A DNA stretch of 64,000 nt from Bacteroidaceae bacterium (GTDB lineage: Bacteria > Bacteroidota > Bacteroidia > Bacteroidales > Bacteroidaceae): assembly GCA_017617235.1 (NCBI GenBank), contig JAFZWQ010000008.1, positions 1 to 64,000 of the forward strand. The letters run 5' to 3'. The translations under genes were made by a program, and so were the position numbers. Under the pieces are notes generated by a model, which saw nothing but the letters and a program-made list of their open reading frames with translations, made no database searches and was not told the origin of the DNA. The first letter of the stretch is position 1, and each line of letters begins with the position of its first letter. This document shows positions 16,861 to 29,698 of the stretch, piece after piece.

Positions 16861-18054
16861 ATGCGAAGAATCGTTCTATACCTCTTTATATTATGCTGTG
16901 TGCAGGTGCACGCCAACGACGTTGTGCCCGACGATACCACCACGTGGACAGGTCGCATGCAGCGCCAGCTGGATTCGCTGACAGCACTTCCCCTGTTCGA
17001 AACCACACAGGTGGGACTGTATGTGCGAGACCTGACCAGTCAGCGCGACGTGTATCGCCTGAACCATCGTCAGCGCATGCGTCCGGCCAGCAACCAGAAG
17101 GTGGTGACAGCCATTGCAGCCCTGCACCACTTGGGCGGCAACTATCCCATCTGCACACGACTGCTTGTCAGCGGCGAAATCAAGGACAGCGTGCTCTGGG
17201 GCGAAGTGTGCGTGGTGGGCGGAATGGACCCCCTGCTGTCCCAAGGTGAGGTATACCAGATGGCAAACGCCCTTCGCGAAGCCGGAATCGACTCTATCTC
17301 TGGCATCCTGCGACTCGACCTCTCCATGAAGTCCCCTGAAGACTGGGGCTGGGGCTGGTGTTGGGACGACGATATGACACCCTTGCGCCCACTGATGGTG
17401 GACAAACGCGACCGCTTTGTACACGAATTCCTCGACAACCTGCAATCCGTAGGCATACGGGGTATGAGCATAGAGCGCGTGGTGATGGCAGACTGTCCGG
17501 AAGACGCACAAACGATTTACGAAGCCAAGCACACCGTTGACCAAGTGCTGCCGCGAATGATGAAGAAGTCGGACAACTTCTTTGCCGAAAGCCTCTTCTA
17601 CCAGTTGGCAGCCTTCAGCGGAAAGCGTCAGGCAGGCAGAAAGGAAGCAGGCGCCTACGTCGACGTGCTCATCCGCAAGGTGGGACTGAACCCCGCAAAC
17701 TACCAAATTGCCGATGGAAGCGGCGTTTCTCTCTACAACTATGTGTCGCCGGAGTTGCTCGTCCGCCTGCTGGAATTCGCCTGGAACAACAACAGCATTC
17801 GCCAGAGCCTCTACCCGTCGCTGCCCATCGCTGGCGTGGACGGAACATTGGAAAAACGCATGCGGAAAACCGCTGCCGAGGGAAACATACATGCCAAGAC
17901 GGGAACCGTGGACGGAGTATCATCCCTCTCAGGCTACGCCACCTCGCCAGAAGGCCACATTCTGGTCTTCAGCATCATAAACATGGGAATCCCACGAGCT
18001 GCCGTAGGGCGCGACTGGCAAGATAAAGTATGCGAAGTGCTATGTAAAAAATAA
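16861..18054 (+). CDS. dacB: D-alanyl-D-alanine carboxypeptidase/endopeptidase (PBP4 type)
   Basis: The protein has 397 residues. It trims or cleaves peptidoglycan cross-bridges in the periplasm. All three penicillin-binding motifs are visible: SxxK as S77-N-Q-K80, SxN as S237-D-N239, and KTG at 346-348. The signal peptide is MRRIVLYLFILCCVQVHA. It is short for the PBP4/S13 family (often 450-480), mainly because the insertion between the first two motifs is compact, but the catalytic set is complete. The start at 16861 places the signal peptide correctly and follows the -7-like box at 16830. The HAD-thioesterase gene starts only 5 bases after its stop. Confidence 0.92.
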   Translation: MRRIVLYLFILCCVQVHANDVVPDDTTTWTGRMQRQLDSLTALPLFETTQVGLYVRDLTSQRDVYRLNHRQRMRPASNQKVVTAIAALHHLGGNYPICTRLLVSGEIKDSVLWGEVCVVGGMDPLLSQGEVYQMANALREAGIDSISGILRLDLSMKSPEDWGWGWCWDDDMTPLRPLMVDKRDRFVHEFLDNLQSVGIRGMSIERVVMADCPEDAQTIYEAKHTVDQVLPRMMKKSDNFFAESLFYQLAAFSGKRQAGRKEAGAYVDVLIRKVGLNPANYQIADGSGVSLYNYVSPELLVRLLEFAWNNNSIRQSLYPSLPIAGVDGTLEKRMRKTAAEGNIHAKTGTVDGVSSLSGYATSPEGHILVFSIINMGIPRAAVGRDWQDKVCEVLCKK

Positions 18055-18059
18055 GAGCT

Positions 18060-21666
<3,607 letters not shown>

Positions 21667-21690
21667 TTACCCATAATATAATAAGGTACA

Positions 21691-24264
21691 ATGAAACACA
21701 CACTCCTGTCCATCATAGCTCTGGCCGTTAGCATCGGTGCATCGGCACAGACCTTTCCCTACCAAAATCCGTCGCTGGGTGCACGTGAACGTGCCACAGA
21801 CCTGTGCAGCCGACTTACGTTGGAAGAAAAGGCACAGCTCATGCTCGATGAATCGCCCGCCATTCCAAGACTGGGCATCAAGAAGTTCTTCTGGTGGAGC
21901 GAAGCCCTGCATGGAGCTGCCAACATGGGCAACGTCACCGTCTTCCCAGAACCCGTAGCTATGGCTTCGTCGTTCAACCCGGATTTGCTGTATAAGTGCT
22001 TCGATATTGCCAGCACAGAATTCCGTGCGCAATACAACCATCGCATGCAGAACGGCGGCGAGGACGAGAAATTCCATAGCCTGAGTGTGTGGACACCTAA
22101 TGTGAACATCTTCCGCGACCCACGTTGGGGACGTGGACAGGAAACGTATGGCGAAGACCCCTATCTGACCAGTGTCATGGGTACTGCCGTAGTTCGTGGA
22201 CTGCAAGGTCCTGAAGATGCAAAATATCGCAAGCTTTGGGCCTGTGCCAAGCATTATGCCGTACATAGCGGACCTGAATATACGCGCCATACAGCCAACC
22301 TTAACGACATCTCCCTGCGCGATTTGGAAGAGACCTACCTGCCTGCCTTCAAGACCCTGGTGCAGGATGCCAAGGTGCGCGAGGTGATGTGTGCCTATCA
22401 GCGACTCGACGATGAGCCCTGTTGCGGAAACAGCCGGTTGTTGCAGCACATTCTGCGCGATGAATGGGGCTTCCAGTATCTGGTCGTAAGCGACTGTGGT
22501 GCTGTCAGCGATTTCTATACCAGCCACAAGAGTTCGAGTGATGCCGTACACGCCTCGGCAAAAGCCACTGTGGCAGGTACTGACGTAGAATGTGGCTATG
22601 GTTATGCCTACAAGAGTATTCCAGAGGCTGTTCGTCGTGGTCTTATCAGCGAACAGGAAGTGGACAAGCATGTTATCCGCCTGCTCGAAGGACGCTTCGA
22701 CCTGGGCGAGATGGACGACCCCTCACTCGTGGAGTGGGCAAAGATTCCCTATTCGGCAATGTCCACAAAGGAATCTGCACAAACGGCCCTGCAGATGGCA
22801 CGACAGAGTATTGTATTACTGCAGAACAAAGGCAACGTGCTACCCTTACAGAAGAACAAGGAACGCATTGCCGTCATAGGTCCCAATGCCGATAACGACC
22901 CCATGATGTGGGGTAATTACAATGGTATGCCCAATCACACCGTCAGCATCCTCGACGGCATCAAGGCCGTGCAGAAGAAAGTCATGTATCTGCCAGGATG
23001 CGACCTGACCTACGACAAGGTGATGGATTGCCTGTTCAGCAACAACTGTCAGGCAGAAGGGAAGCGTGGCTTGCGTGGCACCTTCTGGAACAATACGGAA
23101 ATGGAGGGGACACCTGTGACGACGGAATACTATACGACTCCTTTGGCCGTTACCACAGCTGGCATGCATGTATTCGCACCTGGCGTGAAGATTGAAGATT
23201 TCTCTGCCAAATACGAAACCACGTTTACCCCCAAGGAGGCTGGCGAGTACGTAGTGAATGTAGAGGGATGCGGACACTTCGAGGTGTACATTGATGGAAA
23301 GCGTGAACAACGTGTTCATTCTTGGCGCACAACACCCACCCGCACAGCCATTCAGGCAGAGGCAGGACGGTCGTATAACATCGAGGTGCGCTTCAAGTTT
23401 GTAAAGACGTGGAATGCCAATATGAAGATTAACATTGCCAAGGAGCAACCTATCGACTACAACGCCATAATCGCTCGGTTGAAAGGCATACAGAAAGTCA
23501 TCTTCGTAGGAGGTATCTCTCCTGCATTGGAAGGTGAGGAGATGCCTGTAAACATCGAAGGCTTCAAGGGTGGCGACCGCACGAACATTGAATTGCCTCG
23601 TGTACAGCGCGACTTCCTGAAGGCACTCAAGCAAGCTGGCAAGACAGTCATCTTTGTCAATTGTTCCGGCTCTGCCATTGCCCTGCAACCAGAAACAGGA
23701 ACCTGCGATGCTATTGTTCAGGCTTGGTATGCTGGCCAGGAAGGCGGAACAGCAATTGCCGATGTACTTTTTGGCAGTTACAATCCCTGCGGGAAACTGC
23801 CTGTAACCTTCTACAAGAACAGCGAACAACTGCCCGACTACGAAGACTATTCAATGAAGGGACGTACCTATCGTTATTTCTCAGACCCTCTCTTCGCCTT
23901 TGGCTATGGACTGAGTTACACGACCTTTGAAGTGGGCGATGCCGAAATGACCCAAAAGGGCGAAAACCGCATACTGACCGTTCCTGTCAAGAATACTGGT
24001 TCACGCGACGGCACAGAGATTGTTCAGGTTTACATCCGCAATGTAGCAGACACAGATGGTCCATTGAAGTCATTACGAGCCTTCCAACGTGTTGATGTGC
24101 GTGCAGGAAAAACAGCACAGGTACAACTCACGCTGACACCGAAATCCTTTGAGTTTTTCGACCCCCAGAGCAATACGATGCGTACAAAGCCTGGCCAGTA
24201 TGAAATACTATACGGAACAAGCTCGCAGGAAAAGGACCTGAAACGGATGAAGATTTCTTGGTAA
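21691..24264 (+). CDS. GH3 beta-xylosidase/beta-glucosidase with PA14 insert
   Basis: The protein has 857 residues with a signal peptide (MKHTLLSIIALAVSIGASAQ). The N-terminal GH3 barrel has K187-H188 and the nucleophile D268 in YLVVSDCGAV. The alpha/beta sandwich domain is interrupted by a PA14-like module (about 455-590, GTFWNNTEMEG and FTPKEAGEYVVNVEGCGHFE). A C-terminal fibronectin-like domain (FAFGYGLSYTTFEVG to the end) follows. It resembles the Prevotella Xyl3-type xylosidases and sits right after the xylanase/esterase, so trimming xylo-oligosaccharides to xylose is the likely role. Substrate cannot be fixed from sequence: the WSEALHG motif is shared by GH3 xylosidases and glucosidases. 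Confidence 0.9.
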   Translation: MKHTLLSIIALAVSIGASAQTFPYQNPSLGARERATDLCSRLTLEEKAQLMLDESPAIPRLGIKKFFWWSEALHGAANMGNVTVFPEPVAMASSFNPDLLYKCFDIASTEFRAQYNHRMQNGGEDEKFHSLSVWTPNVNIFRDPRWGRGQETYGEDPYLTSVMGTAVVRGLQGPEDAKYRKLWACAKHYAVHSGPEYTRHTANLNDISLRDLEETYLPAFKTLVQDAKVREVMCAYQRLDDEPCCGNSRLLQHILRDEWGFQYLVVSDCGAVSDFYTSHKSSSDAVHASAKATVAGTDVECGYGYAYKSIPEAVRRGLISEQEVDKHVIRLLEGRFDLGEMDDPSLVEWAKIPYSAMSTKESAQTALQMARQSIVLLQNKGNVLPLQKNKERIAVIGPNADNDPMMWGNYNGMPNHTVSILDGIKAVQKKVMYLPGCDLTYDKVMDCLFSNNCQAEGKRGLRGTFWNNTEMEGTPVTTEYYTTPLAVTTAGMHVFAPGVKIEDFSAKYETTFTPKEAGEYVVNVEGCGHFEVYIDGKREQRVHSWRTTPTRTAIQAEAGRSYNIEVRFKFVKTWNANMKINIAKEQPIDYNAIIARLKGIQKVIFVGGISPALEGEEMPVNIEGFKGGDRTNIELPRVQRDFLKALKQAGKTVIFVNCSGSAIALQPETGTCDAIVQAWYAGQEGGTAIADVLFGSYNPCGKLPVTFYKNSEQLPDYEDYSMKGRTYRYFSDPLFAFGYGLSYTTFEVGDAEMTQKGENRILTVPVKNTGSRDGTEIVQVYIRNVADTDGPLKSLRAFQRVDVRAGKTAQVQLTLTPKSFEFFDPQSNTMRTKPGQYEILYGTSSQEKDLKRMKISW

Positions 24265-24268
24265 AATA

Positions 24269-24299
24269 CTTGATTTTCCGCTTAATATTCGTACCTTTG
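24269..24299 (+). promoter_or_regulatory. Bacteroidetes-type promoter of HTH-cupin gene
   Basis: CTTG (24269-24272), a 19-base spacer and TACCTTTG (24292-24299) fit the pattern, about 33 bases ahead of the ATG at 24332. The spacer contains TTTCCGCTTAAT, shared with the leuS promoter. Confidence 0.75.
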
Positions 24300-24331
24300 C
24301 ACCCAATTAATCATAGATACACATAGATTTT

Positions 24332-24913
24332 ATGTCCAGTAATAGTATTGTCGGGTTCAAAATCAAAGGACTCAGAGAATCCAAGAACATCTCTATTGAA
24401 GAACTTTCTGAACGCAGTGGCCTTTCGGTCGAACAAATAACTTCCATTGAAAACGAGCAGTATCTGCCCTCGCTGGGGCCGCTGATTAAGGTTGCCCGTG
24501 CCTTGGGTGTACGCCTGGGAACATTCCTTGACGACAACGACAGCCTGGGTCCTGTTGTATGCCGTGCAGAAGAGCGCGAGCTGAACAGCAGCATCAGTTT
24601 CTCGAACGATGCTACAGACGCCCGCAAACATATGGAATACCACCCGTTGGCTAAACAAAAGACGGGTCGTCATATGGAACCCTTCATCATCGACATCCAG
24701 CCCAGCGAGGAGAAAGAATTCAAGCTGTCTGCCCACGAGGGTGAAGAGTTCATCTATGTCATGGAAGGCGAGGTGGAAATAGAATACGGCAAAGAGAAAT
24801 ACATGTTGAAAGAAGGCGACAGCATCTTCTACGACAGTATCGTGAAGCATCACGTGCATGGCGCCCCTGGCAAAGCAGCAAAGATTCTGGCCGTTATCTA
24901 TATCCCCTTCTAA
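24332..24913 (+). CDS. HTH (XRE) regulator with cupin domain
   Basis: The protein has 193 residues. Residues 1-75 are a Cro/CI helix-turn-helix (GFKIKGLRESKNISIEELSE, GLSVEQITSIENEQYLPSL). Residues about 105-193 are a cupin_2 barrel (LSAHEGEEFIYVMEGEVEIE, KEGDSIFYDSIVKHHVHG) with the His/Glu residues that could bind a metal or ligand. This class of one-component regulator senses a small molecule and controls neighbouring metabolic genes. The acyl-CoA ligase starts 48 bases later on the same strand; the pairing recurs in Bacteroidales as far as I recall, so it probably regulates that gene. Confidence 0.88.
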   Translation: MSSNSIVGFKIKGLRESKNISIEELSERSGLSVEQITSIENEQYLPSLGPLIKVARALGVRLGTFLDDNDSLGPVVCRAEERELNSSISFSNDATDARKHMEYHPLAKQKTGRHMEPFIIDIQPSEEKEFKLSAHEGEEFIYVMEGEVEIEYGKEKYMLKEGDSIFYDSIVKHHVHGAPGKAAKILAVIYIPF

Positions 24914-24961
24914 TATCGTTATGACGACATAACGTTATAACGTTGTAACGCAAACAAACAC

Positions 24962-26650
24962 ATGGAAAGGAAATATCCAGCCGAGACAGGAAGCGAGGGA
25001 TATACCCTCTTTGAACGCACCCTAGGCGATTGGCTCGAACATTGGGCTAAAGTTACCCCTGATAAGGAATACATCGTTTATAGTGACCGTAACCTACGCT
25101 TCACATGGAGTCAGTTCAACGAACGCGTGGACAATCTGGCTAAAGGTCTCATATCAATAGGTGTAAAGAAAGGTTCGAATGTAGGCATATGGGCAACTAA
25201 TGTGCCCGACTGGCTTACCTTCCTGTATGCCACAGCCAAGATAGGAGCAGTACTGGTTACAGTAAACACAAACTATAAACAGGCCGAACTGGAATATCTG
25301 TGCAAGGACAGCGACATGCATACCCTGTGTATTACCGATGGAACATGGGAATGCGACTATGTGGATATGACCTACAAGATGCTGCCTGAACTGAAGACAA
25401 GCCAACGAGGCCATCTCAACAGCGAACGCTTCCCCTACCTGAAGAACGTTGTGTTCATTGGTATGGAGAAATATCGTGGCATGTACAATACGGCAGAACT
25501 GCTGCTACTGGGGCAGAACATCGAGGATGAGGAGCTGGAGAAGATGAAACGCAACGTCAGCTGTCACGATGTATGTAACATGCAGTACACCAGCGGCACG
25601 ACAGGTTTCCCCAAGGGTGTTATGCTGACACACTTCAACATTTCCAACGACGGCTACTTTACGGGCGAAAACATGGGATTCACACAGGACGACAAGCTTT
25701 GTGTCTGTGTACCTCTTTTCCATTGTTTCGGCGTGGTGCTTGCCACAATGAACTGCCTGACACACGGCTGTACGGAAGTGATGATAGAGAAATTCGACCC
25801 GCTTGTTGTACTGGCCTCCGTACATAAGGAACGTTGTACAGCACTCTATGGTGTGCCCACTATGTTTATAGCCGAACTGGATCACCCCATGTTCTCCATG
25901 TTTGATATGTCGTGCCTTCGTACTGGCATCATGGCTGGCAGTCTATGTCCTGTTGAACTGATGAAGCGCGTGTCGGAAAAGATGTACATGACCATCACTT
26001 CAGTATATGGACTGACAGAATCGTCGCCTGGTATGACACAAACCTGTCTGAACGATACCTTTGAACAGCGTTGCACCACCGTGGGTCGCGACTTCCCCTT
26101 TGTAGAAGTTAAGGTACTTGACCCTGAAACGGGCAAGGAATGTCCCGTTGGCGTACAGGGAGAAATGTGCTGCAGGGGATTCAACGTCATGAAGGGCTAT
26201 TACAAGAATCCTAAGGCAACTGCCGAAGTCATCGACGAAAATGGATTCCTGCATTCTGGTGACCTGGGTGTGAAGGACGAAAATGGGTTCTATCGCATTA
26301 CTGGCCGCATCAAGGACATGATTATTCGTGGTGGCGAGAATGTGTACCCACGCGAGATTGAGGAATTCCTCTACCAGATGCCAGGTATCAAGGATGTACA
26401 GGTGGCAGCTGTTCCCTCGAAGAAATATGGCGAGGAAGTGGGTGCCTTCATCATCCTGAACGAGGGTGTAAAGATGGAACCCGAGGATGTTCGCGATTTC
26501 TGCAAGGGCAAGATTGCACGTTACAAGACTCCCAAGTATGTATTCTTTATCGACCAGTTCCCCTTGACTGGCTCTGGTAAGATACAAAAATTTAAGCTGA
26601 AGGAGATGAGCCTTCAGCTTTGTGAGAAATTGGGAATCGAAGTAATCTAA
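24962..26650 (+). CDS. AMP-binding acyl-CoA ligase
   Basis: The protein has 562 residues of the ANL superfamily. It activates a carboxylic acid as acyl-AMP and then transfers it to CoA in the cytosol. The AMP-binding P-loop [11 protein letters not shown] is at 209-219. [13 protein letters not shown] is the A5 motif, and [19 protein letters not shown] with [17 protein letters not shown] give the A7/A8 hinge. The catalytic Lys is in [14 protein letters not shown] near the C-terminus. The most similar enzymes I know act on medium or long fatty acids, but the pocket cannot be read by eye. It is probably controlled by the HTH-cupin gene upstream. The 48-base gap contains AACGTTAT/AACGTTGT repeats. 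Confidence 0.88.
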   Translation: MERKYPAETGSEGYTLFERTLGDWLEHWAKVTPDKEYIVYSDRNLRFTWSQFNERVDNLAKGLISIGVKKGSNVGIWATNVPDWLTFLYATAKIGAVLVTVNTNYKQAELEYLCKDSDMHTLCITDGTWECDYVDMTYKMLPELKTSQRGHLNSERFPYLKNVVFIGMEKYRGMYNTAELLLLGQNIEDEELEKMKRNVSCHDVCNMQYTSGTTGFPKGVMLTHFNISNDGYFTGENMGFTQDDKLCVCVPLFHCFGVVLATMNCLTHGCTEVMIEKFDPLVVLASVHKERCTALYGVPTMFIAELDHPMFSMFDMSCLRTGIMAGSLCPVELMKRVSEKMYMTITSVYGLTESSPGMTQTCLNDTFEQRCTTVGRDFPFVEVKVLDPETGKECPVGVQGEMCCRGFNVMKGYYKNPKATAEVIDENGFLHSGDLGVKDENGFYRITGRIKDMIIRGGENVYPREIEEFLYQMPGIKDVQVAAVPSKKYGEEVGAFIILNEGVKMEPEDVRDFCKGKIARYKTPKYVFFIDQFPLTGSGKIQKFKLKEMSLQLCEKLGIEVI

Positions 26651-26723
26651 TTACTTAATCGCATATTGAGCTGCACTCGATATGCTTGGCGCTCGGCAAT
26701 GCTAAACAAGTTTACCATTGCTC

Positions 26724-27440
26724 TCACTTGATTGCATATTCAACGGTGTTCACCACACGAATCTTCTTGATGTAGGGTGTGTTGGCATCGCGGTCTTCTA
26801 TGCTAAACTGACCCTGCTGTGCAGTAATGACTCCTGCAAGGGTAGAATTGGCATCGGCAGCAAATTGCTCTGCTGTGGCCTTGGCATTCTTCATGGCTTC
26901 TTCCACCATTTCGCGCTTGATGTCGTTCAGGCCCGTGTACTCATAACTAATGCTTTGGTCGCCGTATTCCTCACTAACCAGTGCTATGCCCTGCTTCATC
27001 AGTTCTGACTGGCGATTCATCAGCTGTCGCACCTTATCTACATTGGTCGAAGTAACCGTGATAACACACGAGGCCTTGTAGCGATAATTCATGATTTCAT
27101 TGCCATAGTTGTCAGCCTGACGGTCGCGAATAGTAGGGGGATTCACGCTGATTTCATTGTCTGTAATGCCTGCAGTCTTCAAAAAGGCTACCAACTTCTT
27201 GTTCTTCTGCTCAATCAACTCGTACATAGCCGATGGGTCATTACCCAATTCCTTGTACATAAGAGGCCACGTCACCTTATTGGCAGGCACTTCACGTTCC
27301 GACAGACCCTTCACTGTGATGTGGCGGTCCAATGTCTTGAATCTCTCGATACTGCTACCCAAACTGCATCCCAGATAGCACAATCCCAGTGCTACAGCAA
27401 TAGCTGCAAGCAATAACTGGTAATCTTTTAAAACTTTCAT
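26724..27440 (-). CDS. SIMPL-domain protein (DUF541)
   Basis: The protein has 238 residues. One N-terminal membrane segment (LLLAAIAVALGLCYLGCSLG) anchors a periplasmic SIMPL domain: DRHITVKGLSEREVPANKV, then SVNPPTIRDRQ, SCVITVTSTNVDKV and the C-terminal IKKIRVVNTVEYAIK. The family is widespread and linked to envelope stress or oligomeric rings, without an agreed biochemical function. The gene converges with the acyl-CoA ligase and lies 32 bases downstream of the KefB-like gene, so the two may be co-transcribed. Confidence 0.88.
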   Translation of the reverse strand: MKVLKDYQLLLAAIAVALGLCYLGCSLGSSIERFKTLDRHITVKGLSEREVPANKVTWPLMYKELGNDPSAMYELIEQKNKKLVAFLKTAGITDNEISVNPPTIRDRQADNYGNEIMNYRYKASCVITVTSTNVDKVRQLMNRQSELMKQGIALVSEEYGDQSISYEYTGLNDIKREMVEEAMKNAKATAEQFAADANSTLAGVITAQQGQFSIEDRDANTPYIKKIRVVNTVEYAIK

Positions 27441-27472
27441 GTTACTTTATGTTTAAGATGTTTCAATCTTTC

Positions 27473-29695
27473 TTATGCTGTCAACACTTTACTCAGCTCC
27501 AATAATTCGTCGTGGGTTCCCACCAGCCACAGCTTTTCGCCATGTGTGATGCGATGGTCAGCACCTGCCACATGCATGTTACCCTTCTCGTCCTCGAAGC
27601 CCACAACCATACAACGATACTCGCCACGAATGCCACTGTCCTTGATAAACATACCCTCCATGGGACAATGCTCACCAACTACCATACATTGCAACTGCAT
27701 CAGATTGTCATTTTCCTGAATCGAGGAAAACACCTCTGCACTCATGCGCTGACGGAACTGTTCAATGCTGTCGTCATCACCTACAACCTCTATGATATCA
27801 TTAGGGAAAAGCATTGAGTTACCACCAGGAATATTAATCCTGCGATGATTACGAAGTATTGCTGCCACATGAACCCCATTATGTCCACCTATGCGCAATT
27901 GGGCCAGTGTTTTCCCACCCCATGTGCTGTCTTCAGGCAGAGACAGACGGGCGATATGCAAATCACGTCCTTTCAACTGATGGGCATAGGCAGGACCTCT
28001 GGATTGTTCCCTGCGATTCAAATTCTCTATAAAGGTGGTCTCCATACGTATGCTTATCTTCCTTATCCACTTGCTGCGAACAATAGCAAAGACTATAATT
28101 ACAGCCAGAACGATGTGCCAGTACCATCGATAGGGAGACAGGAAATTCAATACATAATAGATGATTTGTGCGACAAAAATAAAACGCAGGAAGATGGTGA
28201 AATCTACAAAACAGCCATATATCCATCCCTTTTTCCGCAATTCCTTGGCCTCCTTCGAGGTATTGTTTTTCATGATGATGGGACGCAACAGGGGAGCCAG
28301 CAGCAACAGCACCAACACACCACACACGGCATTGCCCACCCAGTGACCAAACACATGGCGGCACATTAACAGCAGCGATACAAACAGCAGCGACACCACT
28401 GCCACAGAAAGCACACCATAGATGGTTGTCTGCAGAAAGAGTTTATAAAGGAAAGAAGACAGTGGTGATGGAGGCACTTTAGCACTTTTCTTCTTTCTTG
28501 TTTCCTCCTTACCCCTTAATTTATCTGCCTGTTCCTTGCCTCGGAATTTGCCAGCCAACTTTATCATATAGGGCGTAAGGAAAGTAGTGATGATGCTGAC
28601 AGCCACAACAATAGGCATCAGGAATCCATCCGTAACACCCAACGATTCGCCCAATGCAGCAATAATGAAGGCAAACTCACCTATCTGCGCCATCGAGAAA
28701 CCACTCATCAAGGCATCATTTCGCGAGGAACCCGACAACAGATAACCTATGGTTCCAAACACTGCCTGACCCACCAATATGGTACATACCAACACAACGA
28801 TAGGCTGCCAATGCTGTATCAGGTCGTTGGGCGAGACCATCATGCCGACAGACACGAAGAAAATGGCACCAAACAAATCCTTGATGGATGATATGGCCGT
28901 GTCTATGCGTTCTGCCTCCACAGTTTCAGCCATGATACTGCCCATCATGAAGGCACCCAAAGCCGTACTGTAACCCACACTGTCCGCTACTACCACCATC
29001 AGGAAACAGAGACCTATACTCACAATTACCAAGGTCTCTTTGTTGATGAAAGGACGGTTACGGTGCAGGAAAGTAGGAACAATCCACATACCCACCACAA
29101 ACCAAAGCAAAAGGAAGAATCCCAGCTTTATTAAGGAAAGTATCAAGTCGGAACCTTCCAGTTTGTTGCTGACAGCCATTGCCGACAGTAACACCATTAC
29201 CACAATACCCAGTACATCCTCGAGAATCAGAACAGACATCACCTTGCCGGCAAAGCGACGCGACATCAGTCCAATATCCTCGAAGGCCTTGTAGATAATA
29301 GTTGTAGACGACATGGCCAACATGCCGCCTACAAACATACAGTTAATGGTGGACCATCCCATCAGGTAAGCGGCTCCACATCCCATGCCCCACATAGCAG
29401 ACATGATGAAGCAGGCAGCCACAACTGGGCCTAATCCAGTCTTCAGTATCTTCTTGAACGAAAACTCCAGACCCAGAGAAAACATCAGGAAGATGACACC
29501 TATCTGGCTCCATACCTCTATGGAACCCTGTTCTTCCACACTGGGTGTAAACATCAGGTTGGGCCCAGCCAGAAAACCAGCCAAGATATATCCCAGCACC
29601 AAAGGTTGCTTCAGCCGCTTGAAGATGATAGTAGTAATGCCTGCTACTATCAGTATCAGCGCCAAATCACTTATGAGCTGGGGAAGTTCGCCCAT
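27473..29695 (-). CDS. KefB-like cation:proton antiporter (CPA2)
   Basis: The protein has 740 residues. Residues 1 to about 385 are a Na+/H+ exchanger-type domain of about 12 membrane segments, with LGYILAGFLAGPN, FSLGLEFSFKK and LEDVLGIVVMVLL carrying the ion-site Asp. A Lys/Arg-rich cytosolic linker (about 388-410) is followed by four more membrane segments. Two TrkA-C-like regulatory domains follow (about 595-665 and 670-740: LPEDSTWGGKTLAQLRIGG and MVVGFEDEKGNMHVAGADH). It should exchange K+ or Na+ for protons in the inner membrane. It has no TrkA-N nucleotide domain, which KefB/KefC carry. It lies 3 bases downstream of the DUF1080 gene. Confidence 0.88.
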   Translation of the reverse strand: MGELPQLISDLALILIVAGITTIIFKRLKQPLVLGYILAGFLAGPNLMFTPSVEEQGSIEVWSQIGVIFLMFSLGLEFSFKKILKTGLGPVVAACFIMSAMWGMGCGAAYLMGWSTINCMFVGGMLAMSSTTIIYKAFEDIGLMSRRFAGKVMSVLILEDVLGIVVMVLLSAMAVSNKLEGSDLILSLIKLGFFLLLWFVVGMWIVPTFLHRNRPFINKETLVIVSIGLCFLMVVVADSVGYSTALGAFMMGSIMAETVEAERIDTAISSIKDLFGAIFFVSVGMMVSPNDLIQHWQPIVVLVCTILVGQAVFGTIGYLLSGSSRNDALMSGFSMAQIGEFAFIIAALGESLGVTDGFLMPIVVAVSIITTFLTPYMIKLAGKFRGKEQADKLRGKEETRKKKSAKVPPSPLSSFLYKLFLQTTIYGVLSVAVVSLLFVSLLLMCRHVFGHWVGNAVCGVLVLLLLAPLLRPIIMKNNTSKEAKELRKKGWIYGCFVDFTIFLRFIFVAQIIYYVLNFLSPYRWYWHIVLAVIIVFAIVRSKWIRKISIRMETTFIENLNRREQSRGPAYAHQLKGRDLHIARLSLPEDSTWGGKTLAQLRIGGHNGVHVAAILRNHRRINIPGGNSMLFPNDIIEVVGDDDSIEQFRQRMSAEVFSSIQENDNLMQLQCMVVGEHCPMEGMFIKDSGIRGEYRCMVVGFEDEKGNMHVAGADHRITHGEKLWLVGTHDELLELSKVLTA

Positions 29696-29698
29696 TCC